Source of the DNA: an uncultured Kiloniellaceae bacterium
GTDB taxonomy: Bacteria; Pseudomonadota; Alphaproteobacteria; Kiloniellales; Kiloniellaceae
Reading direction: 5' to 3'
Assembly (NCBI GenBank): GCA_947493695.1
Contig: CANLSF010000002.1
Span: forward strand, 434,001 to 498,000
Length of the DNA stretch: 64,000 bases
How positions within the stretch are numbered: position 1 is the stretch's first letter; every line of letters starts with the position of its first letter. Under the pieces are notes generated by a model, which saw nothing but the letters and a program-made list of their open reading frames with translations, did no database searches and was not told the origin of the DNA. Position numbers and translations under genes: made by a program. Below, in pieces: positions 9,529 to 18,403 of the stretch.

Positions 9529-10671
9529 CTAGTTCGGCGTTGCGCGAGAACCGCGCAGTTCGTTCAAAGGCAGATAAGGAATGGCACCGGTCGAGGAACC
9601 GTCCATAATCACCTTATCGGTTTTACTCAGCACGCCCTGGATGGTTTCAAGATACATCCGCCGCTTCGTAACTTCAGGATTCTGCTTATAGGCTTCATAG
9701 ACCGAGAGGAACCGCTGGGCTTCACCGTCGGCCTCGTTTTCAAGCTGTTCTTTGTAAGCGTTGGCACCCTGAATCATCTTCTGCGCTTCACCACGCGCTC
9801 TTGGAAGCACATCGTTACGATACTTATCGGCTTCGTTTCGGGAGCGATTAAGGTCCTGAAGGGCACGCGCCACGTCATCGAAAGCATCCGTCACCGCTTC
9901 AGGGGCCTGCACTTCCTGCAACTGAACCACGGTGATCTCAATACCTGCCTGATATTCGTTCAAAATACTCTGCAGCAGAGTCTTCATGTTGATTTCGATT
10001 TCCTGACGGGCTTCAGTCAAGGCCGGCTGAATATCTGTCTGACCGATAATCTCGCGCAATGCGCTCTCAGCGGCGATTTTAACCGTCTGGTCAGGCTCGC
10101 GGATGTTGAAGAGATAATCGCTCGCGCTGGAGATTTTCCACTGAACCGTCATGTCGATATCGATAATGTTCTGATCACCGGTCAACATCAGGCTTTCTTC
10201 GGACACATCGCGCTTTTGCAAACCACCGGCACTCCGTCCGGAGCGGACAAAACCGATGTCCGTCTGATGAATATCCGTAACGCCAGGAGTCTCGGTCGAG
10301 CCAATCGGATAAGGCCAGTTCCAGTTCAAACCTGGCTCGGTTGTGTCCACCCACTCACCGAATATCAGTTCAACGCCGACCTGGTTACTCTCAACCCGGT
10401 AAAGGCCGCCGACAACCAACCAGGCTGCAATCACCGCCACTGCAATTACAGCGAGAATAGGACCACTCAGGCCGCCACCGCCGGGCATAATATTTTTGAT
10501 TTTGTCCTGACTTTTCCGAATTAAGTCTTCGATATCCGGTGGAGTTGGTCCGGAGGGGCCACCGCCACCACCGCCTCGGCCCCATGGACCGTTACCGTTT
10601 CCGCCACCATTTCCGCCGCCGCCAGAGCCACCGCCCCATGGACCGCCGCCGCCTTTATTTTCCCAGGGCAT
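9529..10671 (-). CDS. hflK: HflK, SPFH-domain modulator of FtsH protease
   Basis: The 380-residue protein has the HflK hallmark of a glycine-rich cytoplasmic N-terminus (about residues 7-40, mostly Gly with Asn, Pro and Trp). A transmembrane helix follows at about 70-91, then an SPFH/band-7 domain and a coiled coil. It partners HflC in the complex enclosing FtsH. The start MPWENKG is typical of the family. It is the first gene of the minus-strand unit hflK-hflC-DUF2065 and is transcribed divergently from the Mrp gene across a 200-base gap that must contain both promoters. Confidence 0.96.
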   Translation of the reverse strand: MPWENKGGGGPWGGGSGGGGNGGGNGNGPWGRGGGGGGPSGPTPPDIEDLIRKSQDKIKNIMPGGGGLSGPILAVIAVAVIAAWLVVGGLYRVESNQVGVELIFGEWVDTTEPGLNWNWPYPIGSTETPGVTDIHQTDIGFVRSGRSAGGLQKRDVSEESLMLTGDQNIIDIDMTVQWKISSASDYLFNIREPDQTVKIAAESALREIIGQTDIQPALTEARQEIEINMKTLLQSILNEYQAGIEITVVQLQEVQAPEAVTDAFDDVARALQDLNRSRNEADKYRNDVLPRARGEAQKMIQGANAYKEQLENEADGEAQRFLSVYEAYKQNPEVTKRRMYLETIQGVLSKTDKVIMDGSSTGAIPYLPLNELRGSRATPN

Positions 10672-10872
10672 TCAAGCTGTTCCCGTTAACTATTCAGACA
10701 CTCAAAGCGCGATATTTCGCACGACGATGTTCATATAGACCTATTTCGCCTCAATATCACGGGCGTAATGCCCCGATACGGCTCAGCTTCGGATTTATTT
10801 GCATCCCACGGACATTTATACCATGTCTACAGCCTTAGACGGAATATTGGCAGAAGGGCGTTGGTTTCAAGG

Positions 10873-12039
10873 ATGAGCCAGATTACGGAACAGCAAATTC
10901 TCGATGCACTCAAGACTGTGCGCGACCCGGAGAGTGACAAGGATATCGTTAGCCTGAAGATGGTTTCCGGGCTTGTCATCAAAGACGGCAATGTCGGCTT
11001 TGCGATTGAAGTTGCGCCCGAACGTGGCCCAAAGCTGGAACCTTTGCGCAAAGCTGCGGAAGATGTGGTCCACGCATTGCCGGGTGTTTTATCGGTGACT
11101 GCTGTACTGACGGCGCACAGTTCCGGTGGTCAGGGTGCCGCGCCCCAACCTGCTCCGCCTCCCAGTTCGGCCCCGGCGCAAGCCACAGGAGGTCAACGCC
11201 CCCCCGCACAGGGTGGCGCGGGCCAGCAGCGGCAGATGGTGCCTGGTGTGGGGGCAATTGTCGCAGTCGCCAGCGGCAAAGGCGGCGTCGGCAAGTCAAC
11301 GACAGCTACGAACCTCGCGCTTGCGCTTTCTCGACTCGGCTTAAAAGTCGGCTTGCTCGATGCCGATATTTACGGACCTTCCCTGCCTCGAATGATGGGT
11401 ATTTCCGGCAAACCCACATCTCCTGACGGCAAGATTCTCAAGCCCATGGAGAACTTCGGCGTCAAGTGTATGTCGATGGGCTTCCTGGTTGCCGAAGATA
11501 CTCCGATGATCTGGCGCGGCCCGATGGTGCAATCCGCGCTTCAACAGATGCTGCGGGATGTTGAATGGGGTGAACTCGACATCCTGATCGTAGATATGCC
11601 ACCGGGAACGGGCGACGCACAGCTGACAATGGCGCAGCAGGTTCCTCTCGCAGGTGCCGTCATCGTGTCGACTCCTCAGGACATTGCGTTGCTTGATGCC
11701 CGAAAAGGCTTGAACATGTTCCGCAAAGTCGATGTACCGGTCCTGGGCATCATCGAGAACATGAGCGTCTTCATCTGCCCGAAGTGTGGTCACGAATCCC
11801 ATATCTTCAGCCACGGCGGGGCGAAGAAAGAGGCCGAAACCCTGGGAATGCACTTCCTGGGAGAGATGCCGCTGAACATCGATATCCGCATCACATCTGA
11901 CGAGGGACGTCCCATCGTCGTCTCGGAACCGGATGGCGAGCACGCGCAAAGGTACCTCGATATCGCGAAAACCGTTTGGGAGCGCGTGTCTGCGGGCGAT
12001 TCCGCACCACGAAAGTCACCCACGATCGTGATGCAGTGA
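10873..12039 (+). CDS. mrp: Mrp/ApbC-type iron-sulfur cluster carrier ATPase
   Basis: The 388-residue protein has an N-terminal MIP18/DUF59-like domain (about 1-80) and a linker rich in Pro, Ala, Gly and Gln (about 84-122). A ParA/NBP35 P-loop ATPase domain follows, with the deviant Walker A GKGGVGKST at 135-143. The metal-binding CPKC pair (Cys302, Cys305) lies in the usual place and is thought to bridge a labile 4Fe-4S cluster between subunits. Such proteins deliver Fe-S clusters to apo-enzymes. I chose the ATG at 10873 because it begins the DUF59 domain; an in-frame upstream ATG (10768) would add 35 residues without family similarity. No close Shine-Dalgarno site is obvious. Its neighbour hflK is divergent. 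Confidence 0.92.
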   Translation: MSQITEQQILDALKTVRDPESDKDIVSLKMVSGLVIKDGNVGFAIEVAPERGPKLEPLRKAAEDVVHALPGVLSVTAVLTAHSSGGQGAAPQPAPPPSSAPAQATGGQRPPAQGGAGQQRQMVPGVGAIVAVASGKGGVGKSTTATNLALALSRLGLKVGLLDADIYGPSLPRMMGISGKPTSPDGKILKPMENFGVKCMSMGFLVAEDTPMIWRGPMVQSALQQMLRDVEWGELDILIVDMPPGTGDAQLTMAQQVPLAGAVIVSTPQDIALLDARKGLNMFRKVDVPVLGIIENMSVFICPKCGHESHIFSHGGAKKEAETLGMHFLGEMPLNIDIRITSDEGRPIVVSEPDGEHAQRYLDIAKTVWERVSAGDSAPRKSPTIVMQ

Positions 12040-12102
12040 CCCAACCACCCGTCAACTGACTATACCCGGTCGCTCAACTTTGAACGGTACTTTTGGATAC
12101 CA

Positions 12103-12133
12103 GAGTGGCTTCACCAGATTGGTGAAGCCACTC
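12103..12133. terminator. Hairpin between convergent mrp and O-antigen ligase-like genes
   Basis: Perfect 14-bp arms GAGTGGCTTCACCA (12103-12116) and TGGTGAAGCCACTC (12120-12133) flank a 3-nt loop. The position between two convergent stop codons (12039 and 12142) fits a bidirectional terminator. Neither side has a good T run, so termination may be Rho-assisted, or the hairpin may simply protect the 3' ends. Confidence 0.6.
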
Positions 12134-12141
12134 CAACTGTA

Positions 12142-13434
12142 TCATTTCTGAGGAGCTTGGCTCTTTTGCGGCCAGCCAATGGCAGCCAGCAAGACAGGGA
12201 GCCAGAACGAAACCCACTCGTGACTCAGGTTGATAAGGACCGTTCGATAGTCGAAGAGACTAACGCCGAGGCCAAACAGAAGCAGCGCGCAAACCACGAA
12301 ATTGCCGCTTTTTCTAAACCCCTGCATTGCATTTATCAAAGCAACCGCGATCAATCCAAACAACAAAACGGTCGCGACAAGTCCGCCATAAAGCTGATTG
12401 GCGATGAAAAGACTGTGGGGCGACTTCACAAAGCCACCATTGCTCAGTTTAAAAGCGTAGTCGGTCAGTACCCCCTGACCAACCAGAAGACTCTTTAGGT
12501 TGGCGGAGATCAACTCCCATGACTGTAGCCAGATGCCGATGCGATGGGTCGACCCGCGCTCGATCCAATTCACCGGCTCAGCGACCCCCGCCATGAGCAG
12601 CGCAACATAAGTTACAGCGGCCAAAGGAATGAAAATCGCAATCTTCCAGCGACCGGTGGCAAAAAGATACACGACGATGACGCAGCCGATGATCAGAACC
12701 GGGCCACGGCTGTGTGTCAGAAGCATCGCAAAGATCAAAAGTAGAAACGCACCCCACCCCAGAACTTTAATCCGGGAGTGCTGTGTATCGCGCAAAACAG
12801 TCCCAAGCAGACACAAAGCCGCTACGCCGTAAAGAGTCGCGCCAATGATAACATGTTCAGCACGCCCCGGCCCTGCCATCCGAGCCCCAAGATCGCCGAT
12901 AAAAATCAGATGATACCCTACAGCGCCAGCGGCTCCGATCGCACCGGCCCATCCGAAGTAGCGCAAGATTCTGTCAGGAAAACCCGGATCTTCCTTCAAG
13001 AGGTACAAAGTGACGGTGATGAAAAACAGGACGATAAACAGCAACCGCGTTTGATTCAAAATCCCGACGAGGCTGGGCTCAACACTCCAAAATTGCGTAG
13101 CCCAAAGATAAACGAGATAGAAAGCCGAAAGACGCCAGAATGGGAGTTCAATTACCTTTCTGACGAAACCCCAGCGGGCAAAAACCAGAAAAACCGGCAT
13201 AACGAAAACATAGAGATACAAACGATGATTTGAGGTATCGAACGCAAAAAAAGAAACGAATATTCCTAGGTACAACCATTGAAAGACACTATTTTTCTCG
13301 AGGAACGTCTGGACAATATAGTATCGCTCGAAAAGTGTTTTATTTCCAACGCCGACAGAAACCATCACAGTTATGAATCTCAAAAATTTCGAAGCATCAA
13401 ATAATACAGAGCTTGTAACCTGACGCGCTTTCAT
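12142..13434 (-). CDS. O-antigen ligase/polymerase-like membrane protein (Wzy_C family)
   Basis: The 430-residue protein is almost entirely hydrophobic, with around eleven predicted membrane spans. A THSRGP motif precedes a membrane span in the middle of the protein, and a long periplasmic loop follows (about 275-335). This layout matches the Wzy_C superfamily, which includes WaaL O-antigen ligases and Wzy polymerases that join undecaprenyl-linked glycans to lipid A-core or to each other. Sequence alone does not separate ligase from polymerase. Neighbouring glycosyltransferase genes support a role in lipopolysaccharide or capsule assembly. It converges on mrp and diverges from the family 2 glycosyltransferase gene. 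Confidence 0.82.
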   Translation of the reverse strand: MKARQVTSSVLFDASKFLRFITVMVSVGVGNKTLFERYYIVQTFLEKNSVFQWLYLGIFVSFFAFDTSNHRLYLYVFVMPVFLVFARWGFVRKVIELPFWRLSAFYLVYLWATQFWSVEPSLVGILNQTRLLFIVLFFITVTLYLLKEDPGFPDRILRYFGWAGAIGAAGAVGYHLIFIGDLGARMAGPGRAEHVIIGATLYGVAALCLLGTVLRDTQHSRIKVLGWGAFLLLIFAMLLTHSRGPVLIIGCVIVVYLFATGRWKIAIFIPLAAVTYVALLMAGVAEPVNWIERGSTHRIGIWLQSWELISANLKSLLVGQGVLTDYAFKLSNGGFVKSPHSLFIANQLYGGLVATVLLFGLIAVALINAMQGFRKSGNFVVCALLLFGLGVSLFDYRTVLINLSHEWVSFWLPVLLAAIGWPQKSQAPQK

Positions 13435-13744
13435 CAGGCATCCAACGAGTTACTGCCAACAGAAACAACTCAGCCACCTCGAAGGAAGCGGATTGAGTGT
13501 TCTTTCGTGCCCCCAACAAACGTATCTACGCGGGGTAAGCGAGAGTTGTCCAGCCGGATTACTGTCACACGAACCCTGAGTATCTGGCGACAGTATGCCT
13601 TTCAAGCAGAATTACCGGATGAGCACTCGAAATCGCTGTACGGCGGAAAGCGATTGGATGTAAATCTCGGACTTGCTGGAGTCATTGCAGGGTGGCTGCC
13701 GCCGGAATCTGATTTAAGGCGCCTGCAACGTGAACGGATGGCAC
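13435..13744. other. Divergent intergenic region between sugar genes
   Basis: About 310 bases separate the starts of the ligase-like gene and the family 2 glycosyltransferase. A short open frame on the plus strand (from 13507, 82 codons) has no recognisable family and runs into the next gene in another frame, so I do not call it. The region presumably holds divergent promoters; no clear -35/-10 pair or repeat was recognised. Confidence 0.4.
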
Positions 13745-14554
13745 ATGGAACATAGCAACATGCTCACCGGGCTTATCGTGGCACATAACGAGGAGGAGAT
13801 GATTGAGGATGCCCTCAAATCCCTAAGCTTTTGCGACGAAATCGTTGTGGTTCTCGACAAGTGCACGGATGGAACCCAAAAAATCGTTGAGCAGTACACG
13901 TCGAATGTTCTGGAAGGCTCTTGGGATATTGAAGGCGCACGCCGGAACTCCGGAATAGAGAAATGCGCGGGGCCCTTTATCCTGGAGCTTGATGCCGACG
14001 AGCGCGTGCTTCCGGAAACAGCGGAGGAGATACGACAGGTCGTCAATAGCGGTGTCGGAGGCTGTTACAAGATCCGTTTCGATAACTATGTGGGACGCCG
14101 TCTCGTCCGTTACGGTTGGGCGGGGTCTTTCGGAAAGTCTGCGGCCTGCTGCCTTTTCACCAAGGGCAGCAAAATCTGGGGACTTCAACGCATCCACCCC
14201 AATCTTGAGATGAAAGACTACCGGCATGAGCTAAAAGGCCATATTACGCATCTCGTCGACCGCGATCTGAATGACATGATCCGGCGCCTGATGTGGTATA
14301 GCGATATGCGTGCCCTTGACATGGCTCAGAAGCCACTGCCGCGCTTTAGGACGGTGCTTCGCCGGTCTTGTCACCGCTTTATCAAGGCTCTATGGGGCCG
14401 CAAGGGCTATAAGGAAGGCAAAATGGGAGTCCTGCTTGCCGTAATGACTGCACTCTTTCAGCTTTTTTCCTATTACAAAGCGCTGTTCATCCAGGAAGAG
14501 CAGGCAGCGGAAACGCAACACGCCTCCAACGGAGAGATTTCGAGAAAGCCTTAA
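13745..14554 (+). CDS. Family 2 glycosyltransferase, WaaE/KdtX-like
   Basis: The 269-residue protein has an N-terminal GT-A fold: a LTGLIVAHNEE strand near residue 8, DKCTDGT near 38-44, and the metal- and sugar-nucleotide-binding DAD at about 83-85 in the context ELDADERV. This matches the WaaE/KdtX subgroup of family 2 transferases, which add sugars to the lipopolysaccharide inner core. A short hydrophobic segment near 225-245 may associate with the membrane. The start is uncertain: ATG 13745 is chosen, with GTG 13730 and ATG 13760 as alternatives, none having a strong ribosome site. It lies back-to-back with the O-antigen ligase-like gene, which supports a shared role in surface-glycan assembly. 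Confidence 0.85.
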   Translation: MEHSNMLTGLIVAHNEEEMIEDALKSLSFCDEIVVVLDKCTDGTQKIVEQYTSNVLEGSWDIEGARRNSGIEKCAGPFILELDADERVLPETAEEIRQVVNSGVGGCYKIRFDNYVGRRLVRYGWAGSFGKSAACCLFTKGSKIWGLQRIHPNLEMKDYRHELKGHITHLVDRDLNDMIRRLMWYSDMRALDMAQKPLPRFRTVLRRSCHRFIKALWGRKGYKEGKMGVLLAVMTALFQLFSYYKALFIQEEQAAETQHASNGEISRKP

Positions 14555-14591
14555 CTGTCGTTCAATATTCCGGACCGCGACTTAATACGTT

Positions 14592-15614
14592 CTAGTACTT
14601 TTCGGTGGGCCAGCAATAATCGAGGGAGAGTGGCTTTTCAAAAGTCGTGTCCAGAATATACTGTGTAACCTTCTCAGTGGCAAAAGCCGCATGCGCCTTT
14701 CGCCAGCCGCTTTTCGCGACGGCTATCCGGTGAGCATCATCGGCCATAAACATCTCCAGCTTACGTAAAAGCTCAGCTTCATTGGCGTAGAAAGCGAGGT
14801 CTTCCTCGCCGAAGAACTCTTCGAAGCCAGTCCCACCGCGCAAAAAGGTAACAAGACCGTTGCCCATGTACTGTGTCATCCGATCGGAGGAATACCAGTG
14901 ATAGTCGTATGTGCGGTTCAGGCACAGTCCCATTTTACTCTCCGCGAGGCGGTCCATATAGGCCTTGCCGGAAAGATAGTCATTGTTGATCGCGCATCCA
15001 TGAACCGAGATCCTTAGATCTGAGCGAGTGGATAGCAGGCGGTTCATGAGATCGCGGCGCTCATCGCTTGCCCCTAGAGGCCCGCCAGCAAAGAAGAGAT
15101 CAAAAGAGCAGTCGTTATCGAAGCTTCTCCGGGTATCGACGGCACTGTCCACGGGATTCGGCATGAAGGTAACGAACCCACTCGAGCTGCTGAACTGCTT
15201 CAGGCTTTCGCCCGCGGTCGTGATAAAGATACCGTCCACAAAACCCACCCGGCGCTTGATATCTTTGACATTCTGCGCATGGATCAGGGGATCGACGTTC
15301 CGGTAGACAATCTTAACGCCGGGACAGATGCTACGAATCGATTCCAGGGTCTGATTTGAAATCATCTCACAGTGCCCAAGAACGATCAGTTCGGGCGCAA
15401 ATTCCTCGCAGACCTCGAGCAGTTTTTTGTTGAGCGGCCTGATACCCCATTTCCGCGATCTGAAAATACTCGAATAACGCGCAAAATCCCGATCGTTGAA
15501 GGCATAGACGTTATGACCGTTCCGGGTAAAGCCGTTCACAAGTTTTTTGGGGATGTAATAGGACTTACCTGCTTCCCGAAAGCCCTGGCAGCTGCCGACG
15601 TAAAGTATATTCAT
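14592..15614 (-). CDS. CgeB-like glycosyltransferase (Glyco_trans_1_2 domain)
   Basis: The 340-residue protein starts MNILYVGSC, a Rossmann strand typical of GT-B enzymes. Its C-terminal half (about 205-320) resembles the Glyco_trans_1_2/CgeB domain, including the MTQYMGNGLVTFLR and GFEEFFGEEDLAFY stretches where these proteins shift from acceptor helix to nucleotide-sugar site. Donor and acceptor are unknown. It converges on the family 2 transferase gene (38 bases between stops) and lies upstream of nothing co-directional until folA, 127 bases away on the same strand. By eye its coding sequence is less GC-rich than thyA or mrp, a possible sign of separate acquisition. Confidence 0.78.
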   Translation of the reverse strand: MNILYVGSCQGFREAGKSYYIPKKLVNGFTRNGHNVYAFNDRDFARYSSIFRSRKWGIRPLNKKLLEVCEEFAPELIVLGHCEMISNQTLESIRSICPGVKIVYRNVDPLIHAQNVKDIKRRVGFVDGIFITTAGESLKQFSSSSGFVTFMPNPVDSAVDTRRSFDNDCSFDLFFAGGPLGASDERRDLMNRLLSTRSDLRISVHGCAINNDYLSGKAYMDRLAESKMGLCLNRTYDYHWYSSDRMTQYMGNGLVTFLRGGTGFEEFFGEEDLAFYANEAELLRKLEMFMADDAHRIAVAKSGWRKAHAAFATEKVTQYILDTTFEKPLSLDYCWPTEKY

Positions 15615-15741
15615 AGAAAGGGTCGTAACCTTGAAATAGGGCGAAAGCTAAAGCGCAAATCTATTTGCAAAATTGAACAGCATTATCCCCTGTCTTCCAT
15701 TCACCGCAATGCCTGTCACTGCGACTTAGCGAATGATCGCA

Positions 15742-16269
15742 CTAACGCGCCGCGTTCAAAACAACAAAGCTGTGCGCGGGCTGCCCTTCTGCAGGTGCAT
15801 CGTGATATTCCCGACTCGCCTCAACCCAGTTTTGCCTGTCGAAGGCCGGAAAAAAGGCATCACCATCGAATTCACCATGGATTTCGGTGATATACAGGCG
15901 CTCCGCACGATCCAGCAGTAAGCTGTATATCTCAGCGCCACCGACGACCATCACCTCATCGACGCCAACCTCATCCGCAGCCTGTCGGCCTGCGGCAATA
16001 GCCGTATCAACATCATTCGCGACGACAGTGCCTTCGGGCTGATACCCGCTCTGTCGTGTGATAATGATGTTGGTGCGGCCCGGCAGAGGGCGTCCAATGG
16101 ATTCGAAGGTTCGGCGGCCCATGATAACGGGTTTACCGAATGTCACTGCCTTGAAGTATTTCAGATCTGCGGAGAGTCGCCAGGGTAATGCGTTGTCCCG
16201 GCCGATAACCCTGTTTTCATCCATAGCCCAGATCAGAGCCAGTCCCGGCTCAAGCATAGAGTTGCCCAT
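15742..16269 (-). CDS. folA: Dihydrofolate reductase
   Basis: The 175-residue protein has the complete DHFR fold: a LIWAMDENRVIG N-terminal strand, the LPW Met20-like loop (ALPWRLSADL), GRRTFESIGRPLPGR for NADPH binding, and VVGGAEIY near 118-125. It reduces dihydrofolate to tetrahydrofolate with NADPH, regenerating the cofactor consumed by ThyA. The gene starts 3 bases after the thyA stop on the same strand, so the two are an operon. ATG 16269 is chosen because a GGCGG-containing stretch lies upstream; ATG 16257 is an alternative four residues shorter. Confidence 0.96.
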   Translation of the reverse strand: MGNSMLEPGLALIWAMDENRVIGRDNALPWRLSADLKYFKAVTFGKPVIMGRRTFESIGRPLPGRTNIIITRQSGYQPEGTVVANDVDTAIAAGRQAADEVGVDEVMVVGGAEIYSLLLDRAERLYITEIHGEFDGDAFFPAFDRQNWVEASREYHDAPAEGQPAHSFVVLNAAR

Positions 16270-16272
16270 CTT

Positions 16273-17067
16273 CTATACCGCCACCGCTGCAGCGATATGC
16301 GGGTGGGCCTGATAGCCCTGCAAATCAAAGTCGTCGTAGTTAAAGTCAAAAATGTCTGTGACATCACGCTTGAACAGCATCCGGGGAAGCGGCAGCGGAT
16401 CACGCGAAAGCTGCTCGTCAGCCTGCTCGAAATGGTTGCTGTAGATATGCGCGTCTCCGAGAGTGTGAATAAACTCACCAGGCTTCAAACCCGTCACTTG
16501 CGCGACCATAAGAGTCAGCAAGGCATAGGATGCGATATTGAAAGGCACACCGAGAAAGATGTCGGCACTTCGCTGATAAAGCTGGCAAGAAAGCTTTCCA
16601 TCAGCAACGTAGAACTGAAACAGGCAATGACACGGCGGAAGAGCCATGGAGTCGACGTTCGCAACGTTCCAGGCACACACAAGCAGGCGACGCGAATCCG
16701 GGTTCGAGCGAATCTGATCGATCAGACCGGTAATCTGGTCAATTTTCTGACCGTCGGGGCCGGGCCACGATCTCCATTGTGCGCCGTAAACCGGACCGAG
16801 ATCGCCATTCTCATCTGCCCATTCGTCCCAGATACGCACGCCATTGGCCTTCAGGTACGCAATGTTCGTGTCGCCGGCGAGGAACCAGAGCAACTCGTGA
16901 ATGATCGATTTAACATGAAGCTTCTTGGTCGTGACCATCGGAAAGCCATCAGCAAGATCAAAACGCATCTGATAGCCAAAAACACTCCGCGTTCCGGTTC
17001 CGGTCCGATCCGACTTATCTACGCCTTTGGTCCGCACATGGTGCAAGAGATCAAGATACTGTCTCAT
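16273..17067 (-). CDS. thyA: Thymidylate synthase
   Basis: The product converts dUMP to dTMP with methylene-tetrahydrofolate. Family motifs are intact: DRTGTGT near the N-terminus, the catalytic cysteine in PPCHC, the QRSAD motif, and the C-terminal AAVAV. With the ATG at 17067 the protein is 264 residues and its start aligns with E. coli ThyA. An in-frame ATG at 17094 would add nine residues (MSINEQRKR) and cannot be excluded, because neither start has a strong ribosome site. It is the first gene of thyA-folA and is transcribed away from the tmRNA gene. Confidence 0.97.
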   Translation of the reverse strand: MRQYLDLLHHVRTKGVDKSDRTGTGTRSVFGYQMRFDLADGFPMVTTKKLHVKSIIHELLWFLAGDTNIAYLKANGVRIWDEWADENGDLGPVYGAQWRSWPGPDGQKIDQITGLIDQIRSNPDSRRLLVCAWNVANVDSMALPPCHCLFQFYVADGKLSCQLYQRSADIFLGVPFNIASYALLTLMVAQVTGLKPGEFIHTLGDAHIYSNHFEQADEQLSRDPLPLPRMLFKRDVTDIFDFNYDDFDLQGYQAHPHIAAAVAV

Positions 17068-17275
17068 TCGCTTCCGCTGTTCATTAATTGACATTAACTA
17101 TCAGGTGACGCTGCCTTCTGACTCAACGCCTGATAGAGGTTTTGTGCCGATTTAGCAGGTTTTTCGAGTCCCTTCGCACAGGGGTAAATCATAACGCTCC
17201 CAGGCGGAACGCACCACTGCTTTAGCATGTAGCGCCAAGATATCGTATTCTCTGCGCGTTTACGTCGACCAAGGC

Positions 17276-17304
17276 TTTCAACGATGGCCCTTTCACCCTA
17301 TATT
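17276..17304 (+). promoter_or_regulatory. Probable promoter of the tmRNA gene
   Basis: A TATATT -10 element at 17299-17304 lies 17 bases after TTTCAA at 17276-17281, a weak -35 match. Transcription would then start near 17310, at the G-rich 5' end of the tmRNA acceptor piece. Confidence 0.5.
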
Positions 17305-17309
17305 AGCAG

Positions 17310-17660
17310 GGTCGGGAAACCGACTATGGTGCTACACAGGCATGTGGAATAAGCGTTACGGACCCGGGGGCAGTACCCGGCGCCTCCACCAAAGCCGCCC
17401 AGTACATCACAGGCTGTAAGTTAGTGGTTTGTGGAACTGGCCGGAACCGAGGGGGCGAAACAGGATCGACGTGCGTGGTAAAGATGTGTTTGGTGCCCGG
17501 CATGGTACCGCCGTTATCGGGCCATAACTATAGTTGCAAACGACAACGATAGTGGGCTTGCCGTCGCCGCTTAACAGCGGTTGGTAGCCAAATTAAGCCC
17601 TCGGCCTTCACACGTCGGGGCGGGGTTCGGGGCGCACCTGGCAACAGAAGCGCCCCACCG
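17310..17660 (+). ncRNA. ssrA: Transfer-messenger RNA, circularly permuted two-piece form
   Basis: The order is that of the alphaproteobacterial permuted gene. First comes an acceptor piece (about 17310-17391) with a GTCGG-GAAA-CCGAC hairpin, a T-arm with loop GGCAGTA and an encoded CCA at 17389-17391. An excised spacer (about 17392-17450) follows, then the coding piece from 17451. GGGGGCG at 17451-17457 pairs with CGCCTCC at 17381-17387 to rebuild the seven-base acceptor stem, one pair being G-U. The tag frame starts at the resume codon GCA (17536) and ends at TAA (17572-17574), giving ANDNDSGLAVAA. A final stem GGGGCGC/GCGCCCC (17629-17656) closes the piece. tmRNA rescues stalled ribosomes and tags the product for proteolysis. 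The outer ends and spacer limits are estimates. Confidence 0.95.
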
Positions 17661-17762
17661 CTTGCCGGATCAGATAGGCCTGAATTCGGTGAGGCTGGGA
17701 TTATTTACAGGTGTTGCCACAGGAAAAAACTTCTGGGCACAGGGGGATGGGACAACCGGAGG

Positions 17763-18368
17763 ATGGCGGAAGATACGGATCGCTCGGAAAACGCGTTGCG
17801 GTACGACCGCATGGTCGAGGACGCACTTCTTTCAGTGGTGCACCGCTCGCTGACCTATGCGTCAGAGAAAGGCCTGCCCGGCGAACACCATTTTTACATT
17901 ACCTTTCGGACAGACCATCCTGGCGTGGATATCCCCAAGCACCTGCGGGAACGCTATCCCGGCGAGATGACAATCATCTTGCAGTACCAGTTTTGGGATC
18001 TTGAAGTTGGCGACGATATCTTCAGCGTAACCCTCAGCTTCTCCGATGTTCCGGAAAAACTGACCATACCCTTTGACGCTGTGGCTGCTTTCGCAGACCC
18101 TTCAGTACGATTTGGCCTGCAGTTCGATGTCGGTGACAATGCCGAGGAGAACGAAGCAAAATCGAGCGATGCAACGGTGGTAACCGACGACTCTGCGGTC
18201 GAACGGAATTTTTCTGACCACGATTCGCAAGATAACAGCAATGGATCGGGAAAGCGTCAGGAAGACCTCGAGGAGACAGATACCGACGGCACATCCGAGG
18301 AGGATGCGGATACTGCGTCAGATGATTCGGACAATGTTGTTACGCTGGACACCTTCAGAAAAAAGTAG
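17763..18368 (+). CDS. sspB: SspB, ClpXP adaptor for tmRNA-tagged proteins (alphaproteobacterial type)
   Basis: The 201-residue protein has a compact N-terminal domain (about 14-125) matching alphaproteobacterial SspB. A long, very acidic and Ser/Asp-rich linker follows (about 126-188). The conserved C-terminal peptide VVTLDTFRKK should dock on the N-domain of ClpX. SspB binds the tmRNA tag and tethers tagged proteins to ClpXP. It starts about 100 bases downstream of the tmRNA gene on the same strand, so tag and tag-reader are physically linked. The ATG at 17763 directly follows GGAGG, closer than usual, so the exact start is a little uncertain. Confidence 0.93.
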   Translation: MAEDTDRSENALRYDRMVEDALLSVVHRSLTYASEKGLPGEHHFYITFRTDHPGVDIPKHLRERYPGEMTIILQYQFWDLEVGDDIFSVTLSFSDVPEKLTIPFDAVAAFADPSVRFGLQFDVGDNAEENEAKSSDATVVTDDSAVERNFSDHDSQDNSNGSGKRQEDLEETDTDGTSEEDADTASDDSDNVVTLDTFRKK

Positions 18369-18403
18369 CGAATACAGCGAACTCAACGGGTTTTGCCGTA
18401 GCT

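Noticed and set aside
13507-13755. 82-codon plus-strand frame between the sugar genes
   Set aside because: No recognisable domain, and its 3' end overlaps the family 2 glycosyltransferase start in another frame. Probably chance.
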